Part shown: positions 44,049-51,729 of the stretch, piece after piece
How positions within the stretch are numbered: the stretch's first letter is position 1
Layout: each line of letters starts with the position of its first letter
Notes under the pieces: model-generated
Told to the model about the DNA's origin: nothing
Database searches by the model: none
The model's input: the letters and a program-made list of their open reading frames with translations, nothing else
Position numbers and translations under genes: made by a program
NCBI RefSeq assembly: GCF_028309625.1
Contig: NZ_JAQMHR010000004.1
Location: 124,001 to 188,000 of the forward strand
Origin: Trichococcus sp. K1Tr
GTDB lineage: Bacteria; Bacillota; Bacilli; Lactobacillales; Aerococcaceae
DNA: 64,000 nt
Direction of reading: 5' to 3'

Positions 44049-45002
44049 TCAGCAAATATTTTTTACTTCAATCTGATCCATGAAAATCTCTACGTCTGTT
44101 TTATTGATTACACCCACTTCAGCATGTTGAGCATTAGACATTCCGCAAGCCATGGAATACTTTAATGTATCGACAATTGAATACTTCTGTTCAAGAGCGT
44201 ATGCAAAACCGCCTACCGTAGCATCCCCAGAACCTGTAGGATTAATAATTTTAATTTTTGGAATAGTAACATCGTAGTATTTATCACCGGCTTTGAAAAG
44301 AGCACCTTCAGAACCACATGAAATCATTATGTACTCAATTCCATCGAATAGTTCATTAGACAGTTCCTTAATAGCGACTTCTTTCGAAGAAATTGATTTA
44401 CCCAATAGTTCCCCTAGCTCATGGATATTTGGCTTAATAAAAGTCGGCTTAAAACCGTGACTGTCCAGTAACGACAGCAACTGCTCACCAGAGATATCCA
44501 TAAGCACTGGGATAGTGGGATTTATTTCGGATCTGATATATTTCAAAAGGTCTTTATATAGATGTTTGTTGCTGGAATTTACAGAACCATTGATAGTGAT
44601 CACTGATGCGTTTTCTTTTTCTAGTTTGTCTTTAATTTCGTTCATAAGGTTAAAGGCTAATTCGTCGCTGACCTTGGGACCGCTTTCAATGAGTTCGGTA
44701 TGCACATTACCATCATGCATAACAGTAATGGCTCGTCTTGTTTCTTCGGGGACAGATAGCATCATTAATTCAAATAAGTTTTCTGCTTTTAGGTCTCTTC
44801 CTACTAAATCCCCGAGATCCCCGCCAAGAAATCCTGACAATATTACTTTTGAACCAGAGAGAGATGCTGTTCTACCAGCGTTGATACCTTTACCGCCAAT
44901 AGATTTCTTTGGCGTTAGGAATCTATTGACTCTTCCCAGGGAGAATTGGTCAATAAAATAAGCGTGATCAAGTGATGGATTCATCGTTACTGTAATTATC
45001 AT
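44049..45002 (-). CDS. PfkB-family hexose-phosphate kinase (LacC/FruK type)
   Basis: A 317-residue PfkB kinase. It has the N-terminal substrate motif IGGKGINAGRTASLSG, GFLGGDLGD, and the ATP/catalytic motif NPTGSGDATVGGFAYA with the base Asp. This is the 1-phosphofructokinase/tagatose-6-phosphate kinase group; no active-site feature separates the two by eye. Its start overlaps the deoR stop by 4 bases. It is divergently arranged to the PTS-aldolase operon, which supplies the probable sugar phosphate. The DNA is AT-rich compared with core genes. Confidence 0.88.
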   Translation of the reverse strand: MIITVTMNPSLDHAYFIDQFSLGRVNRFLTPKKSIGGKGINAGRTASLSGSKVILSGFLGGDLGDLVGRDLKAENLFELMMLSVPEETRRAITVMHDGNVHTELIESGPKVSDELAFNLMNEIKDKLEKENASVITINGSVNSSNKHLYKDLLKYIRSEINPTIPVLMDISGEQLLSLLDSHGFKPTFIKPNIHELGELLGKSISSKEVAIKELSNELFDGIEYIMISCGSEGALFKAGDKYYDVTIPKIKIINPTGSGDATVGGFAYALEQKYSIVDTLKYSMACGMSNAQHAEVGVINKTDVEIFMDQIEVKNIC

Positions 45003-45760
45003 TTTACATGCTCCTTTAAAATTGTAGTGTATTGGCTATAGTGATTTAAGGTATCGTCTGAAATCTTCTCATCAGTAATAAGATAATCAAATTCACTTAA
45101 ATTATAAAATGTGTAGATATCGGATACATCAAGTTTTGAGCTATCAGCAACAATACATTTTATTTTTGCTTTTGCTAAAGCCGCGATTTGAACAGATCCT
45201 TCAACAAATTGAGCGGTGGTTACATTGTTATCTACTATTCCATTAGTTGCAGCGAATGCAATGTCGATGTTTAAGTTCTCGAATGATTTTACTGCAACTT
45301 CACCAACAAATTCCTCTGTTACATGCGAAAACTCTCCACCTGTAAGAATAATTCGATAATCGGTGTTTTCTTTTAAATACATAAAAGCGATCAAACTATT
45401 TGTAATAAAAAATAAATTTTTACGATTAATTAATTGAAGTGCATACAAAATCGTAGTTCCAGCCCCAACAAAAACTGTTGAATTATCTTTGATGATTTCA
45501 TTCATCACTTTTCCGATATATTTTTTTTCTTCTATATTAGCGTATATTTTTTCTTGCGTACTGAGTTCTTTTTTTTCTGAACTGAGTTTTTCTGCTCCAC
45601 CGTATAATTTTTTTAGTTTATTTTCTTTCGCTAATTCAGTAACATCTCGGCGAATTGTCATTTCTGAGACTTCTAGCTGAGTCGCAATTTCTACAATAGT
45701 TAAGTATGAGGTTTCATCCAATAGATGTAGAATTCTATTTTGCCGTTCTTTTTTTAACAT
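44999..45760 (-). CDS. DeoR-family repressor (LacR/FruR-like)
   Basis: A 253-residue DeoR regulator: an N-terminal helix-turn-helix (QNRILHLLDETSYLTIVEIA, VSEMTIRRDVTELAKE) and a C-terminal sugar-phosphate sensor with VFVGAGTTILYAL and YRIILTGGEF. Such proteins repress PTS sugar operons and are released by a phosphorylated intermediate. It is coupled to the kinase gene and divergent to the PTS operon across a 357-bp AT-rich region that contains repeated TTGTAAA words. Confidence 0.9.
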   Translation of the reverse strand: MLKKERQNRILHLLDETSYLTIVEIATQLEVSEMTIRRDVTELAKENKLKKLYGGAEKLSSEKKELSTQEKIYANIEEKKYIGKVMNEIIKDNSTVFVGAGTTILYALQLINRKNLFFITNSLIAFMYLKENTDYRIILTGGEFSHVTEEFVGEVAVKSFENLNIDIAFAATNGIVDNNVTTAQFVEGSVQIAALAKAKIKCIVADSSKLDVSDIYTFYNLSEFDYLITDEKISDDTLNHYSQYTTILKEHVK

Positions 45761-45900
45761 CGAGGTTCCTTCTTTCTAATAAATGCGTGTTCGACTTTGT
45801 TCTAAACGTTTGCTTTATCTTATTATATAGATACTGTGTTGCTTTTTCAATAGCGAATTAAAGAGTTTTTGTTCTTTTTACATAGAAAAGGGTATTTATA

Positions 45901-46093
45901 TTGTAAATGACTGTTAATCTTTTGTTGTAAACGAAAAAAGATGATCAGAAGAATAACAAAATAAAAAAAAAATAATCAAAAAATGGAAAAATAAAAAAGA
46001 AAACGTTGACAATCTCTTTATAAGCGATATATACTAAGCGTGTAAAACAAAGTTAAACTTTTTAGAACTAAAGAATAACATTGTAAAACAAAA
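45901..46093. promoter_or_regulatory. Divergent control region with repeated TTGTAAA words
   Basis: TTGTAAA or TGTAAAAC recurs at 45901, about 45925, 46041 and 46081, close to what DeoR/LacR-type repressors recognise. The sequence is very AT-rich with long A-runs. These are candidate operators; the exact sites cannot be fixed by eye. Confidence 0.45.
45998..46035 (+). promoter_or_regulatory. PTS operon promoter with cre-like site
   Basis: TTGACA (46006-46011), an 18-bp spacer and TATACT (46030-46035). AGAAAACGTTGACA (45998-46011) matches the CcpA consensus except its first base and covers the -35, predicting glucose repression. Confidence 0.65.
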
Positions 46094-46117
46094 ACAGAAG
46101 GTATGAGAGGTGCGGGA

Positions 46118-46576
46118 ATGAGTTACAAGGACATGTTTGATTTAGATTTGGTAGATTTAAATGTAAATGGTTCTACTGAAGATGAGGTATTTGCAATTGT
46201 TGCGGATCGCTTAAGAGAGTTAGGTATGGTAAACGATGATTATTTGAAAGGGATAGCTTCACGAGAACGGGAATTTCCTACGGGATTGATTACTCAGCAT
46301 TTAAATATTGCACTACCCCATTCTGATCCAGAATACGTTAATAGGCCATTCATTTTCATTGCACGATTGAATAATGATATTACATTTAAGCAAATGGGTG
46401 ACAATCAAGAGATGCCGGTCAAAGATTTGTTCTTTCTAGGAATTAAAAATGGAAAAGATCAGGTCGGATTACTCCAAGCATTTATGAACTTATTCATGAA
46501 TAAAACATTTGTTGAACAATACCGAGTAGCTGTATCATCCAAAGATGTGTATAAATTATTTGTTGAAAATATCTAA
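46118..46576 (+). CDS. PTS EIIA, fructose/galactitol (GatA-like) type
   Basis: A 152-residue EIIA of the PTS_EIIA_2 fold. The phosphorylated His is in NIALPHSDPEYV (about residue 64), and the family end includes VGLLQAFMNLF. The ATG at 46118 is preferred to one at 46103, because GAGAGGTGCGGGA lies between them. It passes phosphate from HPr to the EIIB encoded next. It is the first gene of a five-gene operon. Confidence 0.88.
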   Translation: MSYKDMFDLDLVDLNVNGSTEDEVFAIVADRLRELGMVNDDYLKGIASREREFPTGLITQHLNIALPHSDPEYVNRPFIFIARLNNDITFKQMGDNQEMPVKDLFFLGIKNGKDQVGLLQAFMNLFMNKTFVEQYRVAVSSKDVYKLFVENI

Positions 46577-46595
46577 CTAATAGGAGGTTGTTATT

Positions 46596-46895
46596 ATGAA
46601 AAAAAGATTAATTGTAGCATGTGGTAGTGGAGTAGCTACGAGTCAGACAATAGCAAGCAAGATTGCAAGTATGTTTGAGGATGATGGGATTAGTTTTTCA
46701 GTCGACGCAGTAGATTATAAATCTATTCAAAGTGAATTACCGTCGACAGGTATCTATGTATATGTGGCTCAACCAGATGAAGACGTATTAGAGAAAGCGG
46801 AGGAATTAGGAATAGCGGTTTTTCCGGGAATTCCATTTTTAACTGGTATGGGTGTTGAGAACGTATATTCGCAGATTTGTGAGTTAGTAAAATAA
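46596..46895 (+). CDS. PTS EIIB, galactitol (GatB-like) type
   Basis: A 99-residue EIIB. The phospho-Cys is in IVACGSGVATSQTIA (about residue 9), the P-loop-like motif of the galactitol/lactose EIIB superfamily. AGGAGG precedes the ATG. It receives phosphate from the EIIA and phosphorylates the sugar in the EIIC channel. Confidence 0.9.
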   Translation: MKKRLIVACGSGVATSQTIASKIASMFEDDGISFSVDAVDYKSIQSELPSTGIYVYVAQPDEDVLEKAEELGIAVFPGIPFLTGMGVENVYSQICELVK

Positions 46896-46938
46896 AAGAT
46901 AGTTATAAACTAAGAAAATGGAAAGAGGGTATTTGGAA

Positions 46939-48330
46939 ATGCAAATCTTTCAAGATGTTGTTAATTATATTTTAGGTTTAGGTTCGGCGGTTTTTGTGCC
47001 ACTCATTATCTTATTACTAGGCTTACTCGCAGGTATGAAATTTAAGAAAGCCTTTGTCTCAGCTTTGACTTTAGGTATCGCATTCAGTGGGATGTCCATG
47101 GTTATTGGATACATGTCTAACGCGGTGAGTCCTGCATCAGAAGCATTGGCTACAAATACCGGAATTAATCTTCCTGCTCTTGATTTGGGCTGGACTGGTG
47201 CTGCGAGTATTACTTGGTCATGGGCATATGCATTTGTATTTTTCGCAGTCACTATCGGTGTTAACTTTGTGATGCTGGCCCTTAACTGGACGAAAACTCT
47301 GAACGTAGATATGTGGAATGTATGGGGCAAAGCGTTGACTGCTTATCTGGTTTATTATATTTCGGGAAGCCTTGTAGCTGGATTCATTACAGCAGGGATC
47401 CAAGTAGTTCTTGAACTTAAACTAGGGGATATGTTCCAAAAACATATTCAAGATTTAACGGGCATTCCTTTAGTAACTGTAACTCACTTTATGACTTCAG
47501 CTGCAGTATTGTTGTTGCCGCTGAATATGTTGATGGATAAAATTCCATTCTTCAATAAACGTGCAGACACTAATGCATTGAAGAAAAAGATTGGTATATT
47601 CTCTGAAAACTCTGTAATGGGCTTTATTATCGGATTAGGTCTTGGTTTTGCAGCGGCGTATGGGGTCTCTGGTTCTCTAAACTTGGCAATCCAAGTTGCT
47701 ACCGCTTTAGCGCTGTTCCCAATGATTTCAAAATTATTTATGCAGTCGCTTTCTCCATTGGCGGATGCAATGTCTGAGTTTATTAAAAAGAGATTTAAGG
47801 ATCGTGAAGTATACATTGGATTAGACTGGCCGATATTAGCGGGTAGATCAGAAGTGTGGGTGACAGCAATTCTATTGGTTCCTGTGTTCATCGGATATTC
47901 AATCATTCTACCAGGAAATCAAGTATTGCCATTAGCGGGAATCATCAACTATTCAATTGCTGTAGGTGGATTATTGCTAACTGGTGGCAACTTGGCGCGT
48001 ATGCTCGTTCTAGGTGTCATTTCAATGCCGATCTATTTGTATAGCGCTACTTATCTAGCTCCTGTTTTAAGTGGATTAGCAGAAGAAACTGGGGCGGTTG
48101 AAGGCTTTAAAAAAGGACAATTGATTACATGGTCATCAATTGAAGGGCCGGAGTTCCGTATCCTGTTTGCGGAGGCATTCAATAGGAATGTACTTGCGAT
48201 AGCTGGATGTGTTCTGTTCCTTGGACTATTCTTCTTATTAAACAGATATATGAACAATGCGAAAGTTCCTAGTGAACGCTACGTTGAAGAAACTGAAACA
48301 TTAAGTGAAGCGGTAAGTAGTAATTCCTGA
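46939..48330 (+). CDS. PTS EIIC, galactitol (GatC-like) family
   Basis: A 463-residue membrane channel with about ten to twelve helices. The start VVNYILGLGSAVFVPLIILL and ITWSSIEGPEFRILFAEAFN near the end are typical of EIIC-GatC. The ATG at 46939 is 9 bases after AAAGAGGG; an earlier ATG at 46918 has no site. GatC homologues carry galactitol, pentitols and other polyols or sugars, so the family name does not fix the substrate. Confidence 0.88.
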   Translation: MQIFQDVVNYILGLGSAVFVPLIILLLGLLAGMKFKKAFVSALTLGIAFSGMSMVIGYMSNAVSPASEALATNTGINLPALDLGWTGAASITWSWAYAFVFFAVTIGVNFVMLALNWTKTLNVDMWNVWGKALTAYLVYYISGSLVAGFITAGIQVVLELKLGDMFQKHIQDLTGIPLVTVTHFMTSAAVLLLPLNMLMDKIPFFNKRADTNALKKKIGIFSENSVMGFIIGLGLGFAAAYGVSGSLNLAIQVATALALFPMISKLFMQSLSPLADAMSEFIKKRFKDREVYIGLDWPILAGRSEVWVTAILLVPVFIGYSIILPGNQVLPLAGIINYSIAVGGLLLTGGNLARMLVLGVISMPIYLYSATYLAPVLSGLAEETGAVEGFKKGQLITWSSIEGPEFRILFAEAFNRNVLAIAGCVLFLGLFFLLNRYMNNAKVPSERYVEETETLSEAVSSNS

Positions 48331-48363
48331 GGTTAATAAAATATAGAGGTGGGGGCAATTCGA

Positions 48364-48639
48364 TTGGGTTATAAAAGTAGCGAAAAAGAGAAACTAAAAT
48401 GGACTGTACTATTATTTTTAGCAGGTGCTCTATTTTTAGTGTCACTTTCAACACAGTTGTATGCAATAAATATAATCGTTATAGGGTTGTCTCTTCATAT
48501 CTATAGAAATGGGAGTTCGATCTTATTCAGAGAGTACGAAGAAAGACAAAATAAAAAGCTAGAAGATGTCAAATTAGTTCGGGAAGCTACTCAAACTGTT
48601 TTAGAATCCAATAGAATATTTAAAAAAACGGGGGAATGA
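48364..48639 (+). CDS. Small membrane protein in PTS operon, unknown
   Basis: A 91-residue protein: basic N-terminus (GYKSSEKEKLKW), one or two adjoining hydrophobic helices (about residues 13-48), then a charged helical tail (REYEERQNKKLEDVKLVREA) that could form a coiled coil. The start is TTG after GAGGTGGGGG. The stop overlaps the vicinity of the aldolase start, so translation is coupled. I know no family for it. Confidence 0.65.
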   Translation: MGYKSSEKEKLKWTVLLFLAGALFLVSLSTQLYAINIIVIGLSLHIYRNGSSILFREYEERQNKKLEDVKLVREATQTVLESNRIFKKTGE

Positions 48640-48641
48640 AA

Positions 48642-49394
48642 ATGTCTGATGGACGTATGTTATTTGAGAGAGAGCGCCAAGATATGGCAAAAATTATTAA
48701 GGTGATCTTTCAACGTAAAAATACAAATGTTGCAGGTGGAAACTTCTCATTTAAAACAACTGATGAGTTTGGTAAAGAATACATCATCATGACACCAACG
48801 ATGATGTCGGAAGCATATCTTGGAGAAGTTTCAGCAGCACAGGTGCTAGTTGTGGAGCCCCATACACGGAAAATAATTGATGGCGTTGGTAGCTTGACGC
48901 GTGAAATAAACATGCATGAAGCGGTCTATGATGCAAATCCAGAAATTAAAGCAGTACTACATGCGCATGCCCCAAATGCAATGTTTTGGGCTACGAGTGG
49001 CATTCCCATGCCTAACTTAACGGAAGCAACACAAAAAATTGGACCTGTTTACGTTATGGATTTTGAGCCGAATTGTTCAGAAGAATTAGCTGATTTAACT
49101 AGTGGATTTATTAGAGCGAATGACTTGTCGTTGCCGCATATGCTGCTTTTGGATAGTCATGGTGTTTTAATTAATGCGAAAGGTAAGACTGGTAGTGAAG
49201 CAATTCACAAAGCCCTTCAAATTTTAGACACAGTGGAATGGAATGCAGAAATTGCATATAAGCAAGCAATATTCCAAGCGCTAGGAATTATGGATGGATT
49301 CTACTCGAAAGGTTCTAAAGTAGGAACTATAGAGGATCTAAAGAATAAAGTTTCTATATATAACAAAGCAAAAGTTGCAGCTGGAGGAGACTAA
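48642..49394 (+). CDS. Class II aldolase (L-fuculose-/L-ribulose-phosphate family)
   Basis: A 250-residue zinc aldolase/epimerase-family protein (AraD/FucA). The phosphate-binding N-part is NVAGGNFSFK, the catalytic Glu and nearby His are in LTREINMHEAVY, the zinc His pair is VLHAHAPN, and the third His is LLDSHGVLI. All metal ligands are kept, so an active enzyme is expected: retro-aldol cleavage of a ketose-1-phosphate (or ulose phosphate) to a three-carbon phosphate plus an aldehyde. The ATG at 48642 is 6 bases after GGGGGA. The actual substrate is unknown. Confidence 0.85.
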   Translation: MSDGRMLFERERQDMAKIIKVIFQRKNTNVAGGNFSFKTTDEFGKEYIIMTPTMMSEAYLGEVSAAQVLVVEPHTRKIIDGVGSLTREINMHEAVYDANPEIKAVLHAHAPNAMFWATSGIPMPNLTEATQKIGPVYVMDFEPNCSEELADLTSGFIRANDLSLPHMLLLDSHGVLINAKGKTGSEAIHKALQILDTVEWNAEIAYKQAIFQALGIMDGFYSKGSKVGTIEDLKNKVSIYNKAKVAAGGD

Positions 49395-49458
49395 TCAAAT
49401 TGCTAAACATCTGTTAAAATAGTTATTTTATCAATGACTCTCTAAATGGAATGCACAG

Positions 49459-49510
49459 GGCTAAATCAAAACGAGGAGGTAAAACTCTAGTTTTTGATTT
49501 AGCCTTTTTT
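49459..49510 (+). terminator. Terminator of the PTS-aldolase operon
   Basis: GGCTAAATCAAAA pairs with TTTTGATTTAGCC, followed by TTTTTT. Confidence 0.92.
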
Positions 49511-49595
49511 CTGGAGTGGCTAAACAGAGACGTAAGTTTAAAGGAATGAGTGCAATCTTAGTGGGAGTGTGTAAGAGAAATCAGAGTCAAGTGGA

Positions 49596-49994
49596 ATGAA
49601 ACAAATGGCCGCAGGCAAACGATTCATTTTATCGGAATATCCGTTCTCCAATAAGCAACGCTCTAACCTAGAAAGTTTAGCAAACAAATATTCATATAAA
49701 GTGATAACAATCAGACTGGTGGCCGACTTTGACGCTTTATGGGCCAGAAGAAAAGTGCGGGACATCGAAAATGATCGGCATTTGAGTCACATCATGTCGC
49801 ACTATCATTTTGGAGATGTTCTGGAGGATCGTTCAAAAGCAGACAGTCTGATTACGGAGGAAGAATTCAGGAACATTATTGAAGCGCGACAATACAATGA
49901 GTTTTCGTTAGGCGAGTTGCATGAGTATGATGTGTCTGATTTTTCTAAAGTAGACTATACAGATTTGCTAGAAAAATTGAGAGAACTTTCCTGA
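49596..49994 (+). pseudogene. N-terminally truncated P-loop kinase-like gene
   Basis: A 132-residue frame that reads like the C-terminal two thirds of a small P-loop nucleotide-dependent kinase (AGKRFILSEYPFSNKQR, then YKVITIRLVADFDALWARR, and VLEDRSKADSLITEEEF). The Walker A half is missing, an in-frame stop lies a few codons upstream of the first ATG, and there is no ribosome site. It is therefore probably a leftover, although translation from the ATG at 49596 cannot be excluded. Confidence 0.55.
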
Positions 49995-50094
49995 AGTGTC
50001 AATACATGAAACTAGTAAGCTCTAACTTAAACAATCCATAGGTCTGCTGAGCACCATCAGATATGAAAAAATTATCAAACCAAAGCGGTACGTT

Positions 50095-50141
50095 CAATAA
50101 ATGATATCCGCCACGTCTTGCACGGCGGATATCATTTATTG
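50095..50141. terminator. Perfect 18-bp hairpin
   Basis: CAATAAATGATATCCGCC pairs completely with GGCGGATATCATTTATTG around ACGTCTTGCAC. The T-run is weak (GATTTT). No gene lies between 49995 and 50285. Confidence 0.65.
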
Positions 50142-50216
50142 ATTTTATGAAGATGAGAAGGTTGCTGAGTGGAGCTCGTTCGTATCCGTTAAATAATTAT
50201 TAAAAGAAAACAAATA

Positions 50217-50266
50217 GAGTATCTCAATCAGGAACGTTGATGGTTCCAGGTTGGATACTCTTTTTT
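50217..50266 (+). terminator. Terminator upstream of transketolase
   Basis: GAGTATC pairs with GATACTC and GGAAC with GGTTCC in the inner part, followed by TTTTTT; it lies 20 bp before the original tkt start. It might be an attenuator in the tkt leader. Confidence 0.7.
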
Positions 50267-50285
50267 AAAAAGGATGAGTGAAAAA

Positions 50286-50318
50286 ATGTTTGAAACAATA
50301 GATGCAAAAGCGTTGAAC
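50286..50318 (+). pseudogene. tkt: Separated 5' end of transketolase gene (first 11 codons)
   Basis: AAAAGGATGAG is followed by ATG and codons for MFETIDAKALN, the usual transketolase N-terminus (MFDKIDQLGVNTIRT in relatives). The frame then runs into the IS hairpin. Joined to codons from 51739 it would give a normal [18 protein letters not shown]. The gene has been split by the insertion element. Confidence 0.8.
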
Positions 50319-50320
50319 TA

Positions 50321-50414
50321 CCCCCACCTACGCTATCGCTTAGATGTGGGGGATTCTTAGGAACATCACTCTATCGAGCGATTATTGACTAAGCTACCCC
50401 CGTAGCTTCCTACG
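50321..50414 (-). ncRNA. Probable omega-RNA/right-end region of the TnpB element
   Basis: In this family the 3' part of tnpB and the right end form the guide RNA. Here the terminal hairpin CCCCCAC/GTGGGGG and a second stem CCGTAG/CTACGG (50398-50413, within the end of tnpB) are visible. RNA ends were not determined; the assignment rests on family knowledge. Confidence 0.5.
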
Positions 50415-51553
50415 GTTAGAAGCCTCAAGGCTTCATTTTTTAGATTTACACTTGCGTTCAGATCCCGGTCATGGTGAGCATTACATTGTGGGCAAACCCA
50501 GTCCCGGACAGAAGTATTCTTCACGTCTTTGTTTTGATAGCCACAGCACGAACAGAGTTGGCTGGAAGGGAAGTTCCGGGCAACGGCAACGACTTGCTTG
50601 CCGTACCACTTTGACTTGTATTCCAGCATCGTCCGAAACTGCGCCCATGATGCTTCCGCTATCCCTTTGGAAAACTTTTTGTTTTTCATCATGCCGGATA
50701 CATGCAGATCTTCGATGCCGATGACGTCGTGGTTTTTGACGATTTCAGTCGAAATCTTTTGCAGGTAATCGGTTCTTGCGTTACTGATTCGTTCATGGAT
50801 CCGGGCGACTTTGACGCGCTGTTTCTGGTAGTTTTTCGATTCGGACAGTTTTCGTCCTTCATTTTTGGCCTGCTCTGCCCGCCGGGAAAGGATTTTTTGT
50901 TCCTTAGCGAGCTTTTGCTCCAGTTTGTGGAAAAACCGCGGGTTCTCATAGACTGACTCGTCTGAAACGACCGCAAAATCCTTCAATCCGACATCGACAC
51001 CGCAAGCGGAACCCGTTTTCGGCAATAGTTCAATATCGGTTTCGACCAAAATGGAAATATAATAGTTGCCCGAAGGATTTCGTCGGATGGTCGCGCTCAT
51101 AATTCTTCCGTCCACTTCTTTGGACTTGGCGAATTTGACCAGTCCCAACTTGGGCAGTTTCAGTTTGTTCCCCACTACAGCGATATTTCCATTTGTCTGC
51201 TTGGTTGTGTAGGACTGGATCGGGTTCCGTTTGCTCTTGAAACGCGGCGCCTTGTTCTGCTTTCTGAAAAAACGATTGAAAGAGTCGCTGAGGTTCCGCA
51301 GAGCTGACTGCAGGGCGATGCTATCGACTTCTTGCAGCCAAAGCGTCTCCGATTCTTTTTTCAGCAACGTCAATTTTGCCGAGCAGGCGGAGTAATTCAA
51401 GCCCGCTCCCGTCTCCTCATAAGTTTTGTTCCATTCGGACAGGAAGCGATTGAACACGAAACGAGAACAGCCGATAGTCTTCCCAATTAGGATCTGTTGC
51501 TCCTGATTGGGGTAGATTCGGAACTTATAGTTTTTGTGGATCCTCACTATCAT
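50366..51553 (-). CDS. tnpB: RNA-guided endonuclease TnpB (IS605 OrfB)
   Basis: A 395-residue TnpB with all catalytic parts. The RuvC Asp is in [11 protein letters not shown], the Glu in [11 protein letters not shown], and the last Asp in [12 protein letters not shown] zinc ribbon uses CSCCGYQ and CPQC. The N-terminal helix-turn-helix/wedge part starts [15 protein letters not shown]. The ATG at 51553 is 4 bases after GAGGAGGCG. It is full length with no frameshift, so it is probably active. Family members cut DNA next to a short target-adjacent motif using the guide copied from the element's right flank. Confidence 0.92.
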   Translation of the reverse strand: MIVRIHKNYKFRIYPNQEQQILIGKTIGCSRFVFNRFLSEWNKTYEETGAGLNYSACSAKLTLLKKESETLWLQEVDSIALQSALRNLSDSFNRFFRKQNKAPRFKSKRNPIQSYTTKQTNGNIAVVGNKLKLPKLGLVKFAKSKEVDGRIMSATIRRNPSGNYYISILVETDIELLPKTGSACGVDVGLKDFAVVSDESVYENPRFFHKLEQKLAKEQKILSRRAEQAKNEGRKLSESKNYQKQRVKVARIHERISNARTDYLQKISTEIVKNHDVIGIEDLHVSGMMKNKKFSKGIAEASWAQFRTMLEYKSKWYGKQVVAVARNFPSSQLCSCCGYQNKDVKNTSVRDWVCPQCNAHHDRDLNASVNLKNEALRLLTVGSYGGSLVNNRSIE

Positions 51554-51729
51554 TCGCCTCCTCATACAACACATTATACGCGAACATACGTTCTTTGTCG
51601 AATGGGAGGTCCATCGTTAATGGTAAGAATTTCTCGAAAAATTAGACTGACGCCTACCGCCATTCGTCTCCCGCCTAGTCATTGGCTATGCCCTTTTCAT
51701 TCCTAGAGGTGGGAGTCTTCTGGCAGAAA

